This document shows positions 1 through 8,784 of a stretch of DNA of 64,000 nucleotides, piece after piece (the stretch's first letter is position 1; the number at the start of each line of letters is the position of its first letter). Source of the stretch: Pseudomonas kairouanensis (GTDB lineage: Bacteria > Pseudomonadota > Gammaproteobacteria > Pseudomonadales > Pseudomonadaceae); NCBI RefSeq assembly GCF_004682055.1, contig NZ_QUZU01000028.1:1-64000 (forward strand). Direction: 5' to 3'. The translations under genes were made by a program, and so were the position numbers. A model generated the notes under the pieces. The model made no database searches. It had not been told where the DNA came from and saw nothing but the letters and a program-made list of their open reading frames with translations.

Positions 1-103
1 GGACGCGAGAAAAGCGGACCAAGCACGCAAAAATTTGCTCAGTTATTTCTGAACCAGACCACTAGAATAGGCACCTAACCTTTTTAGAGTCCGAGCCCTA
101 CTT

Positions 104-763
104 ATGCCCGATCCGGTTGATGCCCTTGAGGTATCGGATTTACCACTGGACGACCTGGTGGCATGCCATGAGTGCGATTTGCTGATGCGCAAGCCTGCGC
201 TCGCCCTTGGCGAAAAGGCCCAATGCCCGCGTTGCGGTTATGAGCTGTACGCTCACCGCCACAATGTCGTTGAGCGGAGTCTCGCGCTGGTAATAGCCGC
301 GCTACTTCTGTACATACCAGCGAACTTTTTGCCGATCATGCAGCTCAATCTACTTGGGCAGTCCTCTGAAGATACCGTGTGGAGTGGCGTTGTCGGCCTG
401 TTCGACACCGGTATGCAAGGCGTGGCTGCCGTAGTATTCCTCTGCAGTATGGGGATCCCGTTGCTCAAGTTACTTTGCCAACTGGCCGTACTCCTCAGCA
501 TTCGTTGGAAGATTGGCCGCAGCTATGGACTGTTGCTCTACCGCATCTACCACCATATGAAAGACTGGGGAATGCTGGAGGTCTACCTGATGGGCGTCCT
601 GGTAGCGATCGTGAAACTCGCCGACATGGCCTCCATCACGATTGGGTTGGGCTTGGTCTGTTTCATCAGCCTATTAATGGTCCAGGTATTACTTGAGGTG
701 GTGATGTCGCCCCACCAGATCTGGCAAGCACTGTCTGGGGAGGACGATCATGCGGGCGATTGA
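104..763 (+). CDS. pqiA: PqiA-family membrane protein, first half-length copy
   Basis: This 219-aa protein opens with a zinc-ribbon-like Cys pair region (CHEC around residues 22-25, CPRC around 41-44) and then has about four hydrophobic membrane segments, as in one PqiA domain. PqiA and LetA of E. coli are about 420 aa and carry two such domains; here each domain is a separate gene. Family members act in the inner membrane with an MCE protein (PqiB/LetB) in lipid traffic between the inner and outer membranes. The gene overlaps the next by 14 nt and heads a three-gene operon. The ATG at 104 is the first good start; the 103 bases before it show no other gene. The substrate is not visible from sequence. 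Confidence 0.85.
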   Translation: MPDPVDALEVSDLPLDDLVACHECDLLMRKPALALGEKAQCPRCGYELYAHRHNVVERSLALVIAALLLYIPANFLPIMQLNLLGQSSEDTVWSGVVGLFDTGMQGVAAVVFLCSMGIPLLKLLCQLAVLLSIRWKIGRSYGLLLYRIYHHMKDWGMLEVYLMGVLVAIVKLADMASITIGLGLVCFISLLMVQVLLEVVMSPHQIWQALSGEDDHAGD

Positions 764-1373
764 TGCGGGCATTCTGATTTGTACCGAATGCCATGAATTG
801 AACAAACAAGACCCGCAGAGCGATGAGCAAATCTGTACCCGTTGTGGTGCCTTGATTCATGCCCGCCGCCCCAACAGCCTCACTCGCACCTGGGCATTGC
901 TGATCACGGCGGCCATTTTATATATCCCCGCCAACCTGTTACCTATCATGACCATCAACTCTCTCGGTCAGGGTGACCCGAGCACTATCATGGCCGGCGT
1001 GATCCAGCTCGTGCAGCACGGCATGTACCCCATTGCGGCAGTCGTGTTCATCGCCAGCATCCTGGTGCCGACGTTCAAACTGGTGGGCATAGGTCTGCTA
1101 CTGTTTTCGGTGCAGCGTCACCAACCGCTCTCCGCGCAACAACGCATTGTGATGTACCGCTTTATCGAATTCATTGGCCGCTGGTCCATGCTGGATATCT
1201 TCGTGATCGCCATCCTGGTGGCGGTTGTAAACTTTGGGCGGCTTGCCAGTGTCGAGGCCAATCTCGGCGCTGCGGCGTTCGCCAGTGTGGTGATCTTGAC
1301 GATGCTTGCCGCAGTAACTTTTGATCCCCGACTGATTTGGGATAACACGGAGTCGGACGACGACCATGAGTGA
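750..1373 (+). CDS. pqiA: PqiA-family membrane protein, second half-length copy
   Basis: This 207-aa protein is paralogous to the preceding one. It has a CTEC...CTRC zinc-ribbon-like motif in the first 30 residues, then four hydrophobic segments with the IPANLLPIM signature shared with the first copy (IPANFLPIM). Its ATG lies inside the end of the upstream gene, preceded by GGGGAGGA, which suggests translational coupling. It overlaps the MCE gene by 8 nt. Together the two half-proteins probably form the inner-membrane partner that a single PqiA/LetA provides in enterobacteria. That stoichiometry is an inference. Confidence 0.85.
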   Translation: MRAIDAGILICTECHELNKQDPQSDEQICTRCGALIHARRPNSLTRTWALLITAAILYIPANLLPIMTINSLGQGDPSTIMAGVIQLVQHGMYPIAAVVFIASILVPTFKLVGIGLLLFSVQRHQPLSAQQRIVMYRFIEFIGRWSMLDIFVIAILVAVVNFGRLASVEANLGAAAFASVVILTMLAAVTFDPRLIWDNTESDDDHE

Positions 1374-3669
1374 TTTGCCAAAAGCTAAAACCCGCCCGGC
1401 CTCAAACTGGTCTGCCATTTGGGTATTACCCCTGATTGCCCTGATCATCGGCGGCTGGCTGGGGTGGCGTGCCTATACCCAGCAAGGCATCGAGATCCAG
1501 GTCCGCTTTGAAAGTGGCGAAGGTATCCAGGTCAATAAGACCGAAGTCGTCTACAAGGGCATGCCTGTGGGCAAGGTCAAGGCCTTAGCTCTGGATGACG
1601 AGGGTAGTAATCGCGGGGTGATCGCCACCATCGAGATGAACAAGGACGTCGATCAATACCTCAAGACCAATACGCGCTTTTGGCTGGTCAAGCCCAGCGT
1701 AAGCCTGGCGGGCATCACCGGCCTGGAAACCCTGGTATCGGGCAACTACATCGCCGCCAGCCCAGGCGACGGTGAGCCCACGCGCAAATTCAAGGCGCTC
1801 TCCGAAGAGCCGCCTTTGTCCGATGCCAAGCCCGGCCTGCACCTGACCATCAAGGCTGACCGCCTGGGTTCTCTCAATCGCGGCAGCCCAGTGTTCTACA
1901 AGCAGATCCAGGTCGGCCAGGTTAAAAGCTACCTGCTCTCCGAAGACCAGAGCACTGTAGAGATCAAGGTCTATATCGAGCCGACTTATGCCAACCTGGT
2001 GCGCAAACACACGCGTTTCTGGAACGCCAGCGGCATCAGCATCGACGCTAACCTCTCGGGTGTGAAGGTGCGCAGCGAATCCCTCTCCAGCATCGTCGCC
2101 GGCGGCATCGCCTTCGCCACGCCGGAGAACCGCAAGGACAGCCCACCGACTGATCCGAGCCTACCGTTCCGCTTATATGAGGATTTCGACGCCGCCGCGG
2201 CCGGTATCAAGGTCAAGGTCAAGCTCACTGACTTCGAAGGCCTGCAAGCCGGGCGTACCCCGGTCATGTACAAAGGCATCCAGGTCGGTAGCCTCAAAAC
2301 CCTCAAGATCGACCCGGACCTGTCCAGCGCCAATGCCGAACTGACCCTCGACCCGCTCGCTGAAGATTACTTGGTGCAAGACACCCAGTTCTGGGTAGTG
2401 AAGCCGTCTATCTCCCTGGCGGGCATCACCGGCCTGGAAGCCCTGGTTAAAGGCAATTACATCGCCATCCGCCCCGGCGACAAAGGCAGCGCCCCCCAGC
2501 GCGAATTCGTCGCCCGTGCCAAAGCGCCACCGCTGGACCTGCGTTCCCCTGGCCTGCATATGGTGTTGTTCACCGACAACCTGGGCTCCCTGGATGTCGG
2601 TAGCCCGATCCTCTACAAACAGGTCAAGGTCGGCTCGGTGCAGAGTTACCAGTTCTCGCGCAAGAACAAGCAACTGGTGATCGGCGTCCATATCGAGAAG
2701 GAATACGAAAACCTGGTCAATGGCTCCACGCGGTTCTGGAATGCCAGCGGTGTCACGTTGACGGGTGGCCTTACTGGCGGCATTCAGGTGAAAAGTGAAT
2801 CTCTGGCCAGCCTGATGGCCGGCGGTATTGCCTTCGAAACCCCTGAGCCGAACGTACCGCTGAAAAAACGCATCCCACGTTTCCGTTTGTTCACCGACCG
2901 CGAAGCTGCCAACCAACATGGCACCCTGGTGACCATCAAGGTCGACCGTGCCGATGGCATGCGCCCTGGCACGCCAGTACGCTTCAAGGGCCTGGACGTG
3001 GGCAAGATCGAAAGTGTGGACCTGAGTGCCGACATGCAATCGGTGCTGCTCAGTGCGCGCATTACCCAAGTGGCAGACCGTATTGCGCGGGTTGGCAGCC
3101 AGTTCTGGGTGGTCAAGCCGGAGTTGGGCCTGATGAAAACGTCGAACCTGGAAACCCTGGTCACCGGCCAGTACATCGAAGTGCAACCCGCGGCAAAAAA
3201 TGCCGGACCGCAAAAGAACTTCGTTGCGCTGGACCAGCCTCCAGAGGCGGTACACCGGGAAGAGGGTTTGAGCCTGACGCTCAGTGCCGCACGTCGTGGT
3301 TCGTTGAAGGAAGGTGTTCCAGTCACGTACCGTGAAGTCACCGTCGGTAAAGTCACGGGTTACGAGTTGGGCCAGACCGCCGACCGTGTACTTATCCACA
3401 TCCTGATCGAGCCTAAATATGCTCCGCTGGTTCGCGGTGGCAGCCGCTTCTGGAACACCAGCGGTTTTGGATTGGACTTCGGTCTGTTTAAAGGCGCGAC
3501 GGTACGCACCGAATCCCTGGAAACCCTGGTCGCCGGTGGCATCGCTTTCGCCACGCCAGACGGCGAGCGCATGGGCAATGCGGCGCGGCCGCAGCAGACG
3601 TTCCCGCTATTCGACAAGTTTGAAGAGGAATGGCTGACCTGGGCGCCGAAGATTCCGCTCGGTAAGTAG
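1366..3669 (+). CDS. pqiB: MCE-domain lipid-transport protein (PqiB/LetB type), six MCE domains
   Basis: This 767-aa protein has one N-terminal membrane anchor (about residues 16-38) followed by six MCE repeats starting near residues 48, 162, 286, 401, 525 and 638. E. coli PqiB has three and LetB seven, so this is an intermediate form. The repeats alternate between two types. Odd repeats end in an FWxVKP...G(N/Q)YI pattern; even repeats end in FWN(A/T)SG...SL..(I/L)(V/M)AGGIAF. This indicates three copies of a two-domain unit. MCE rings stack into a periplasmic tunnel that carries lipids between membranes. The gene is last in the operon with the two pqiA-like genes. Confidence 0.88.
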   Translation: MSDLPKAKTRPASNWSAIWVLPLIALIIGGWLGWRAYTQQGIEIQVRFESGEGIQVNKTEVVYKGMPVGKVKALALDDEGSNRGVIATIEMNKDVDQYLKTNTRFWLVKPSVSLAGITGLETLVSGNYIAASPGDGEPTRKFKALSEEPPLSDAKPGLHLTIKADRLGSLNRGSPVFYKQIQVGQVKSYLLSEDQSTVEIKVYIEPTYANLVRKHTRFWNASGISIDANLSGVKVRSESLSSIVAGGIAFATPENRKDSPPTDPSLPFRLYEDFDAAAAGIKVKVKLTDFEGLQAGRTPVMYKGIQVGSLKTLKIDPDLSSANAELTLDPLAEDYLVQDTQFWVVKPSISLAGITGLEALVKGNYIAIRPGDKGSAPQREFVARAKAPPLDLRSPGLHMVLFTDNLGSLDVGSPILYKQVKVGSVQSYQFSRKNKQLVIGVHIEKEYENLVNGSTRFWNASGVTLTGGLTGGIQVKSESLASLMAGGIAFETPEPNVPLKKRIPRFRLFTDREAANQHGTLVTIKVDRADGMRPGTPVRFKGLDVGKIESVDLSADMQSVLLSARITQVADRIARVGSQFWVVKPELGLMKTSNLETLVTGQYIEVQPAAKNAGPQKNFVALDQPPEAVHREEGLSLTLSAARRGSLKEGVPVTYREVTVGKVTGYELGQTADRVLIHILIEPKYAPLVRGGSRFWNTSGFGLDFGLFKGATVRTESLETLVAGGIAFATPDGERMGNAARPQQTFPLFDKFEEEWLTWAPKIPLGK

Positions 3670-3679
3670 ACCGAAGCGC

Positions 3680-3771
3680 GGCCTTCGCGAGCAAGCCCGC
3701 TCCCACACTCGACCGCTTTCCAAAGGATGTACTCGGTCAAATGTGGGAGCGGGCTTGCTCGCGAAGAGGCC
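3680..3771. repeat. REPIN (two inverted REP elements)
   Basis: Two REP sequences lie in opposite orientation: about 3681-3708 (TTCGCGAGCAAGCCCGCTCC core) and 3740-3771 (GGAGCGGGCTTGCTCGCGAA core). About 30 bases separate them, and the whole can fold into one long hairpin with a small AG bulge. This is the REPIN arrangement described in P. fluorescens SBW25, mobilised in trans by a RAYT transposase. No RAYT gene is in this window. It sits between the convergent pqi and mks operons. Confidence 0.85.
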
Positions 3772-3785
3772 AGGACAAACAACAA

Positions 3786-3817
3786 AAAGGCCCCTGGATT
3801 CTCATCCAGGGGCCTTT
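3786..3817. terminator. bidirectional intrinsic terminator between pqiB and mksB
   Basis: A perfect 14-bp stem (AAAGGCCCCTGGAT with its complement) has a 4-nt loop TCTC. On the minus strand it is followed by a run of T, and on the plus strand by CCTTTCG. It lies between two convergent genes and can serve both. Confidence 0.88.
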
Positions 3818-3836
3818 CGTATTTCAGCGAAACAAA

Positions 3837-6665
3837 TCAGACCTCATCCAACTCCGCCTCATTCACCGTCGCCTTAACCACATCATGACGACGGATGTAC
3901 TTCCAATCCGCCTCATCGATATAGATCCCGTTCGGCCCGCTGCCGCCTTCCAGGTCGATCGCCACCTGGGCCGACACCTGCGGCTTCACACTGGCCAAAA
4001 TCGGCACAAAACCCAACTGCAAACTGGTTTCCAGCAACGCCGCCTGGTTCTTCTCATCGATATCCGCCGCCTCGTCGAGGTAGTACGGCAAACGCACACG
4101 CCCGGCCTGGTCGCGGTCCATCAAGTGCAGCAACAAGTACATGTTGGTCAGCGCCTTGATGGTCATGGTGGTGCCGTTGGACGCGGCGCCGTCGATGTCG
4201 GTGTGGATCACCGGTTGGCCATGTACCTTGGTGATCTCGAACGCCAGTTCGAACAGATCCTTGAGGCCCAACTGGTTATGGTTGGCGGCCACAAGGCGGG
4301 CCAGGTATTCCTTGGCCTCTTCGTTCTTGTTGTCTTGCTCGGCGCTCTGGCTCAGGTCGAACACCGACAGGGTTTCGCCTTCTTCATACTGACCGGCACT
4401 GTGGATGATCTGGTCGATATGCTTGAGGGCTTCCTTGTTCGGCGCCAGCACGATGCGGAAGCTCTGCAGGTTGGACACCTGGCGCTTGTTGATCTCGCGG
4501 TTGAACAGCGCCAGTTGATGCTCAAGGCTGTCGTAGTCGCTGCGGATGTTACGCAGGGTCCGTGCGATATCGGTAACTGCCGCGCGGCGCGCCTTGCCCA
4601 AGGTCAGCGCTTCGTCGGTGCGGTGCGCATACGCGTTGATCAGCAGTTGCAGACGACGCTCCACGTCATCCTCACTGTCGAATTTGGCCACGCCCTTGAG
4701 GCGCACTTGGGCGTACAGCGCTTCGATCTGGCCATCGGCGCGCAGCAAGCCTTGCCAGCTGTCCTGATAGTCGTTGAGCAGCGGCAGCAGGTTGTCCATG
4801 GAGTCGTCGACCGGGTCCATGAACGGCGTGCCGAACGGCAAGTCCGCCGGCAGCAACTGGCGACGGCGCAGTGCGTCATCCAGAGTGCGTTGCTTGGCTT
4901 CCATATCGCCAATCTGGCGGCCCACCAGTTGCAGCTTGGCGGACAGTTGCTGGACGCGTTCGGTAAACGCATCGCTGGAACGCTTCAACTCGTCCTGGGC
5001 CGCTTCCATCTGCGCCAGGTTTTCCAGCTTCTCGCCTTCTTCGGCGCTCAGGGTCTGCGCACGGCGGAAGTCTTCCAACGCCTTCTGCGCATCCAGCACC
5101 TGCTGGTACAGCGCTTCGGTCTGGGTCTTGCTCGCCGCGCGGTCAGAGGCGACTGCTTGCTGGGTCTTGAGCTGCTTGAGTTCTTTTTCCAGACGCTCTT
5201 TCTGGTCGCGCAACGCGGCGCGATCCGCCAGGGCCTGCAATGCCGGCGGTTCGATGTGGGAGATGTCGATGGACAGCCCCGGTACTTCAAAGCGCTCGCC
5301 CTTGAAGCCATCGAGAATCTGCTCCAGGGATTTAACCCACTGGCCTTCCTCATCCAGGGTGATGCCATGCTCGCCCAGCGGCAGGCTGAACAGCGAACTG
5401 TTGAACAGGCGCATCAGACGCTCTACATCCTGCTGTGAGAATTCTTCTCGCAGTTTGGCGTAGCTGTTGTTGTCCGCATGGTCGAGTTGCTGCTTGACCG
5501 ACTTCAAGCGCTTTTCCAGATCCCGCAGGCGTTCGTCCAGGTCCTCGGCGCTGAACTGCCGTGACTGCGCCAAAGCGCCCGCCAGTTCATCGTGGGCATC
5601 CTTGGCCGCCAGCAATTGCTGCTCCAGCACCTTCACGTCATCCACCAGCGCAAAGCGATGCTTGAGCACCGACAACTCGCCCAACCAACGCTGGATGCCA
5701 CTGATCTCGCGTTCCAGGCGCATCAGCTCCTGGGTGCCGCCGCGCTGGTCGTTCTGCAATGCATCCTGCTCGTTGCGGTAGTGCTCGGCCTGGATGGTCA
5801 GCTCTTCCTTGCGCGCACTGGCGTAGTCCGACCAGGTGCCCAACAACGAGTCGAGCAACGGCGACAAACGATGCAACTTGCCGCGCAATACATCACGTAC
5901 GCGAACGCCATTGGCCAGTGCTTCGACCAGTGGCCCTGCGGCGACCAGCGAGTTGTAGTCCTGCTCCATGCGTCGTACATCGCGGAAGGCTTCTTCGCAC
6001 GCCGCGATGTAATCCACGCTGCCGGAACGCAGGCTGTGTTCGAACGCATCCAGGAACAACTGCTTGAGCTTGGCGGCGGTAATTTCGCGCATGTGCAGCA
6101 GGTTGATAAACAGCGCGCGGAAGGTCTTGAGGCTCTGCTCGCTGGTAGAGCGCAACGGGATCAACGTCAGGTCCAGCGGGATCGACGTGTGGCCGCCCAC
6201 CAGCAGACGGCGTAGTTCGTCCGGCTTGAGTTCGTAGGCTTTCAGGCCCTCGCGCTCAAGGTTGGTGAACAGCTCTTTCTGGCGCAGGCAGGTGTCGTTC
6301 TTCTGGTAGTGGGCCAGGTCCAGCTTGCCGGCGTAGGCAAAGAACTGGTGGCCGAAACCACCGCCCGGACCGCGGCCGACCACACCGATTACGTGGGGGC
6401 CGTGGGGCAGGGAGACCTCCACCAGGATGTAGCTGGTGTCGGTGGCAAAGTAGAAGCGCCGCGATTGTTCCAGGGTGTACTTGCCGAAACTCATGTCCGA
6501 CATGCGCGCCAAAATCGGGAACTGCAAGGCGTTGATCGACGCGGATTTACCCAGGTTGTTTGCGCCATACACCGACAGCGGTTCTTCCAGCGGGAACAAA
6601 CCCAGGCTGTAGCCGGCGGTGTTCAATAGGGCAAAGCGGCGGATGCCGTAGCGTTCCTTGCTCAT
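3837..6665 (-). CDS. mksB: condensin ATPase subunit MksB
   Basis: This 942-aa SMC-like ATPase carries a Walker A motif GANNLGKS at residues 34-41, long charged coiled-coil stretches through the middle, and a C-terminal Walker B region with LDEAADID. The length fits the Pseudomonas MksB family (about 940 aa). MksB is the core of the MksBEF condensin, which helps organise and segregate the chromosome. Its ATG overlaps the mksE stop in an ATGA, so the order mksF-mksE-mksB is one operon. No mksG/jetD nuclease gene is adjacent, which argues for the chromosome-organising form and against a Wadjet plasmid-defence system. Confidence 0.9.
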   Translation of the reverse strand: MSKERYGIRRFALLNTAGYSLGLFPLEEPLSVYGANNLGKSASINALQFPILARMSDMSFGKYTLEQSRRFYFATDTSYILVEVSLPHGPHVIGVVGRGPGGGFGHQFFAYAGKLDLAHYQKNDTCLRQKELFTNLEREGLKAYELKPDELRRLLVGGHTSIPLDLTLIPLRSTSEQSLKTFRALFINLLHMREITAAKLKQLFLDAFEHSLRSGSVDYIAACEEAFRDVRRMEQDYNSLVAAGPLVEALANGVRVRDVLRGKLHRLSPLLDSLLGTWSDYASARKEELTIQAEHYRNEQDALQNDQRGGTQELMRLEREISGIQRWLGELSVLKHRFALVDDVKVLEQQLLAAKDAHDELAGALAQSRQFSAEDLDERLRDLEKRLKSVKQQLDHADNNSYAKLREEFSQQDVERLMRLFNSSLFSLPLGEHGITLDEEGQWVKSLEQILDGFKGERFEVPGLSIDISHIEPPALQALADRAALRDQKERLEKELKQLKTQQAVASDRAASKTQTEALYQQVLDAQKALEDFRRAQTLSAEEGEKLENLAQMEAAQDELKRSSDAFTERVQQLSAKLQLVGRQIGDMEAKQRTLDDALRRRQLLPADLPFGTPFMDPVDDSMDNLLPLLNDYQDSWQGLLRADGQIEALYAQVRLKGVAKFDSEDDVERRLQLLINAYAHRTDEALTLGKARRAAVTDIARTLRNIRSDYDSLEHQLALFNREINKRQVSNLQSFRIVLAPNKEALKHIDQIIHSAGQYEEGETLSVFDLSQSAEQDNKNEEAKEYLARLVAANHNQLGLKDLFELAFEITKVHGQPVIHTDIDGAASNGTTMTIKALTNMYLLLHLMDRDQAGRVRLPYYLDEAADIDEKNQAALLETSLQLGFVPILASVKPQVSAQVAIDLEGGSGPNGIYIDEADWKYIRRHDVVKATVNEAELDEV

Positions 6666-7369
6666 GCGTCGGTCTCCTGTTCTTCGGCAATGGCGCGGGC
6701 CAGGGCGTCTTCTTCGCTTTCGTCAGCAAAGTCGCTCAGGTCCAGCGGGTCATCGGTTTTCAGCAGTTTCTCATCGCTGTCCTCGTCGATGATCACCGGG
6801 GCCGGCAGTGGCAACACGCTGTGTACGCTGGCGGCGAGGTCGCGGTCTTGCTGTACCGACAGGCACACATCGAGGAAGCGATGCATCGGCGGCAGGAAGC
6901 GATAAACGCCGTTATCTTCGCTGGCAAAACCCAGTTGGGTCATGCGGCGCATGATTTTCTCTTCGAGTTCTTCCTGGGTCTGCACTTCGGCCTGGATAAA
7001 CAGGTCGCGGTATTTTTCCAGCAACGACGGCAATTCATCACGGCCCAGGCTACCGCCGTCGAGCACGGCAATCGGGTCGCGGCCCTGGTCGGCCAAGTGC
7101 TCGACGATGATGAAGGTGAACAACGCCAGGCGCTGGGCAGTCTTGTTCACTTGCGCGGCGGCCACGGCGGTGTCCGGCACGAAGTAGTAGAAGCCCCGTG
7201 TGTCGCATACCAGCTCAAAACCCAGGGCCTTGAACAGCGTGCGGTACTGGTCCTGGAAGTTCGACAGTTGGGCGTACAGCTCCGGGTCGCGACGGCTGAC
7301 GTGATAACCCTTGAACAGCTCGCGAAAGATCGGCGCCAGCTGGGACAGTTCGGATAGATCAAGATGCAT
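6662..7369 (-). CDS. mksE: condensin subunit MksE
   Basis: This small subunit has about 235 aa and lies between mksF and mksB, overlapping both (11 nt with mksF, 4 nt with mksB). MksE subunits are winged-helix proteins that bind the kleisin MksF. The C-terminus is acidic, as is common in the family. I start it at the ATG at 7369 (MHLDLSEL); a second in-frame ATG at 7399 would add ten residues and overlap mksF more. Neither start has a strong ribosome-binding site. Identity rests on position and overall character, supported by the conserved mksFEB order. Confidence 0.85.
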   Translation of the reverse strand: MHLDLSELSQLAPIFRELFKGYHVSRRDPELYAQLSNFQDQYRTLFKALGFELVCDTRGFYYFVPDTAVAAAQVNKTAQRLALFTFIIVEHLADQGRDPIAVLDGGSLGRDELPSLLEKYRDLFIQAEVQTQEELEEKIMRRMTQLGFASEDNGVYRFLPPMHRFLDVCLSVQQDRDLAASVHSVLPLPAPVIIDEDSDEKLLKTDDPLDLSDFADESEEDALARAIAEEQETDA

Positions 7370-8636
7370 GAGGTGTACTCGCAGATTGCTCGGCCACATC
7401 AGAAGAGGCCGGGAGCAGGGCGAAGGAGCGCAGGCTGACCTGGTGCTCGTGTGTGTGGTAATCGCGACGTTCCAGGCGTTCGCGCTTGAAGCGTTTTTCG
7501 CGCGAGAGGCGCGAGAACCAGTACAGCAATTCGTCGGTGGCGCCGTTCGGTTCCTGCTCCAGCAGCCAGGTCATCAGGTCGGGCATCGGCAGCGCGTCTT
7601 CGCAGCGTTCGAGCATTTCCTTGACCGTGCGCGGTGCACGTTGGGCTTCGCCCTTGTGGGATTTGTGGGCCTTGGGGAAGCGCGCCGGTTTCGGCTCGAA
7701 ATTCGCCAGGGCGTACACATAGGCTTCCACCTGGCTGGCACTGCCCAGGAAGGTGCTTTGCGGGCGGGTAAACATCGGCATGGCCGCTTGCGGTACCGCG
7801 TCCAGGCCTTTGCGGCGAATTGCCGACAAGGCCAGCGCCGCGCCACGGGTCACGGCATTGTGGCGACGTGCTTCTTCGCGCAGCGGCAGCAGCAGCTCCC
7901 GCGCATGGCGCAAGGTCAACTGGGCGCTGGTCTGCATTTCGAGAATGCGCGCGTGGGTGCGCAGCAGCATGTCGTCGTCCACCAGGTGGCCGAGGCGTTG
8001 TTGCTCGGTGAGCAGGCGCAACAGTACGTTTTCAACCTTGCGCACGCCTTGTTCGAAGGCGCCGTCGGCGTTCACCAGTTGGATCATCGGTTCGACGTAT
8101 TCGTCCCAGGTTGCCAGTACTTCTGCATAACGCTGGCGCAACGGGATCTGGCGGTCGCTGGTCTTGGCACGGTCGGCCACGGCGGCGAGGGCTTGTTCGT
8201 CGTTGGCGAGTTTTTTCAGCACATCCCGCACGCGCATATCCAGCAGGCGCAGTTGGCGGGCCAGGTCGTGGCCATCACGGATGTCGAAGGCGTCTTGGAT
8301 GTAGCCGGCCAGGCGCTCAAGGTGGCGCAGGTAGGCTTCGATTTCCAGGCACAGGCCAAGCCGGTGCTCCTTGCGAAGATAGGCCAGGAAATCGTGGATC
8401 TGCGCGTTGAGCTCGAAACGGTTCGGGCTCTTGGCGACAGGCACCAGGATATCCAGGCGAATCCACACGTCCAACAGGCTGGTGATGTCCTGTGGCGTGC
8501 TGTCCAGTTGTTGGGCGGCCAGTTGTGCGCGCAGCTCGCCAAGGCTCAAGGTGCCTTGGTCGAAGTGTTCGCACAAAGGCTCAAGTAAGGCCCAGTGTTC
8601 GGCGAGGGCGCGTAGGACGCGCTTGGGTTCGATCAT
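7359..8636 (-). CDS. mksF: condensin kleisin subunit MksF
   Basis: This protein of about 425 aa is first in the mksFEB operon. It begins MIEPKRVLRALAEHW, and its middle is rich in helices, as expected of the kleisin that bridges the MksB heads. A GTG at 8690 would extend it by 18 residues; I prefer the ATG at 8636, but no ribosome-binding site decides the point. The operon diverges from holD-rimI, leaving about 150 bases that must hold both promoters. Confidence 0.85.
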   Translation of the reverse strand: MIEPKRVLRALAEHWALLEPLCEHFDQGTLSLGELRAQLAAQQLDSTPQDITSLLDVWIRLDILVPVAKSPNRFELNAQIHDFLAYLRKEHRLGLCLEIEAYLRHLERLAGYIQDAFDIRDGHDLARQLRLLDMRVRDVLKKLANDEQALAAVADRAKTSDRQIPLRQRYAEVLATWDEYVEPMIQLVNADGAFEQGVRKVENVLLRLLTEQQRLGHLVDDDMLLRTHARILEMQTSAQLTLRHARELLLPLREEARRHNAVTRGAALALSAIRRKGLDAVPQAAMPMFTRPQSTFLGSASQVEAYVYALANFEPKPARFPKAHKSHKGEAQRAPRTVKEMLERCEDALPMPDLMTWLLEQEPNGATDELLYWFSRLSREKRFKRERLERRDYHTHEHQVSLRSFALLPASSDVAEQSASTPHAS

Positions 8637-8784
8637 GGGAATGGCCGGTTGGTTGGCGACGAAAAGTCGCGATTGTACTGCATCAGGCACGGGATTTATC
8701 CACAGCCGGTCAGTGCGCAGTGGGCGATTGTTACCGAACAGCGGTAGAATCCCCGCTCTTTAGTTATCCACAAGTGGCCGAGCT

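Noticed and set aside
2173-3399. Minus-strand open frame of 408 aa opposite pqiB
   Set aside because: It mirrors the MCE repeats in another frame; no family features.
3741-5438. Long plus-strand open frame of 565 aa opposite mksB
   Set aside because: It is fully antisense to a well-supported SMC-type ATPase, has Gln/Leu/Arg composition typical of reversed high-GC coding sequence, and no ribosome-binding site.
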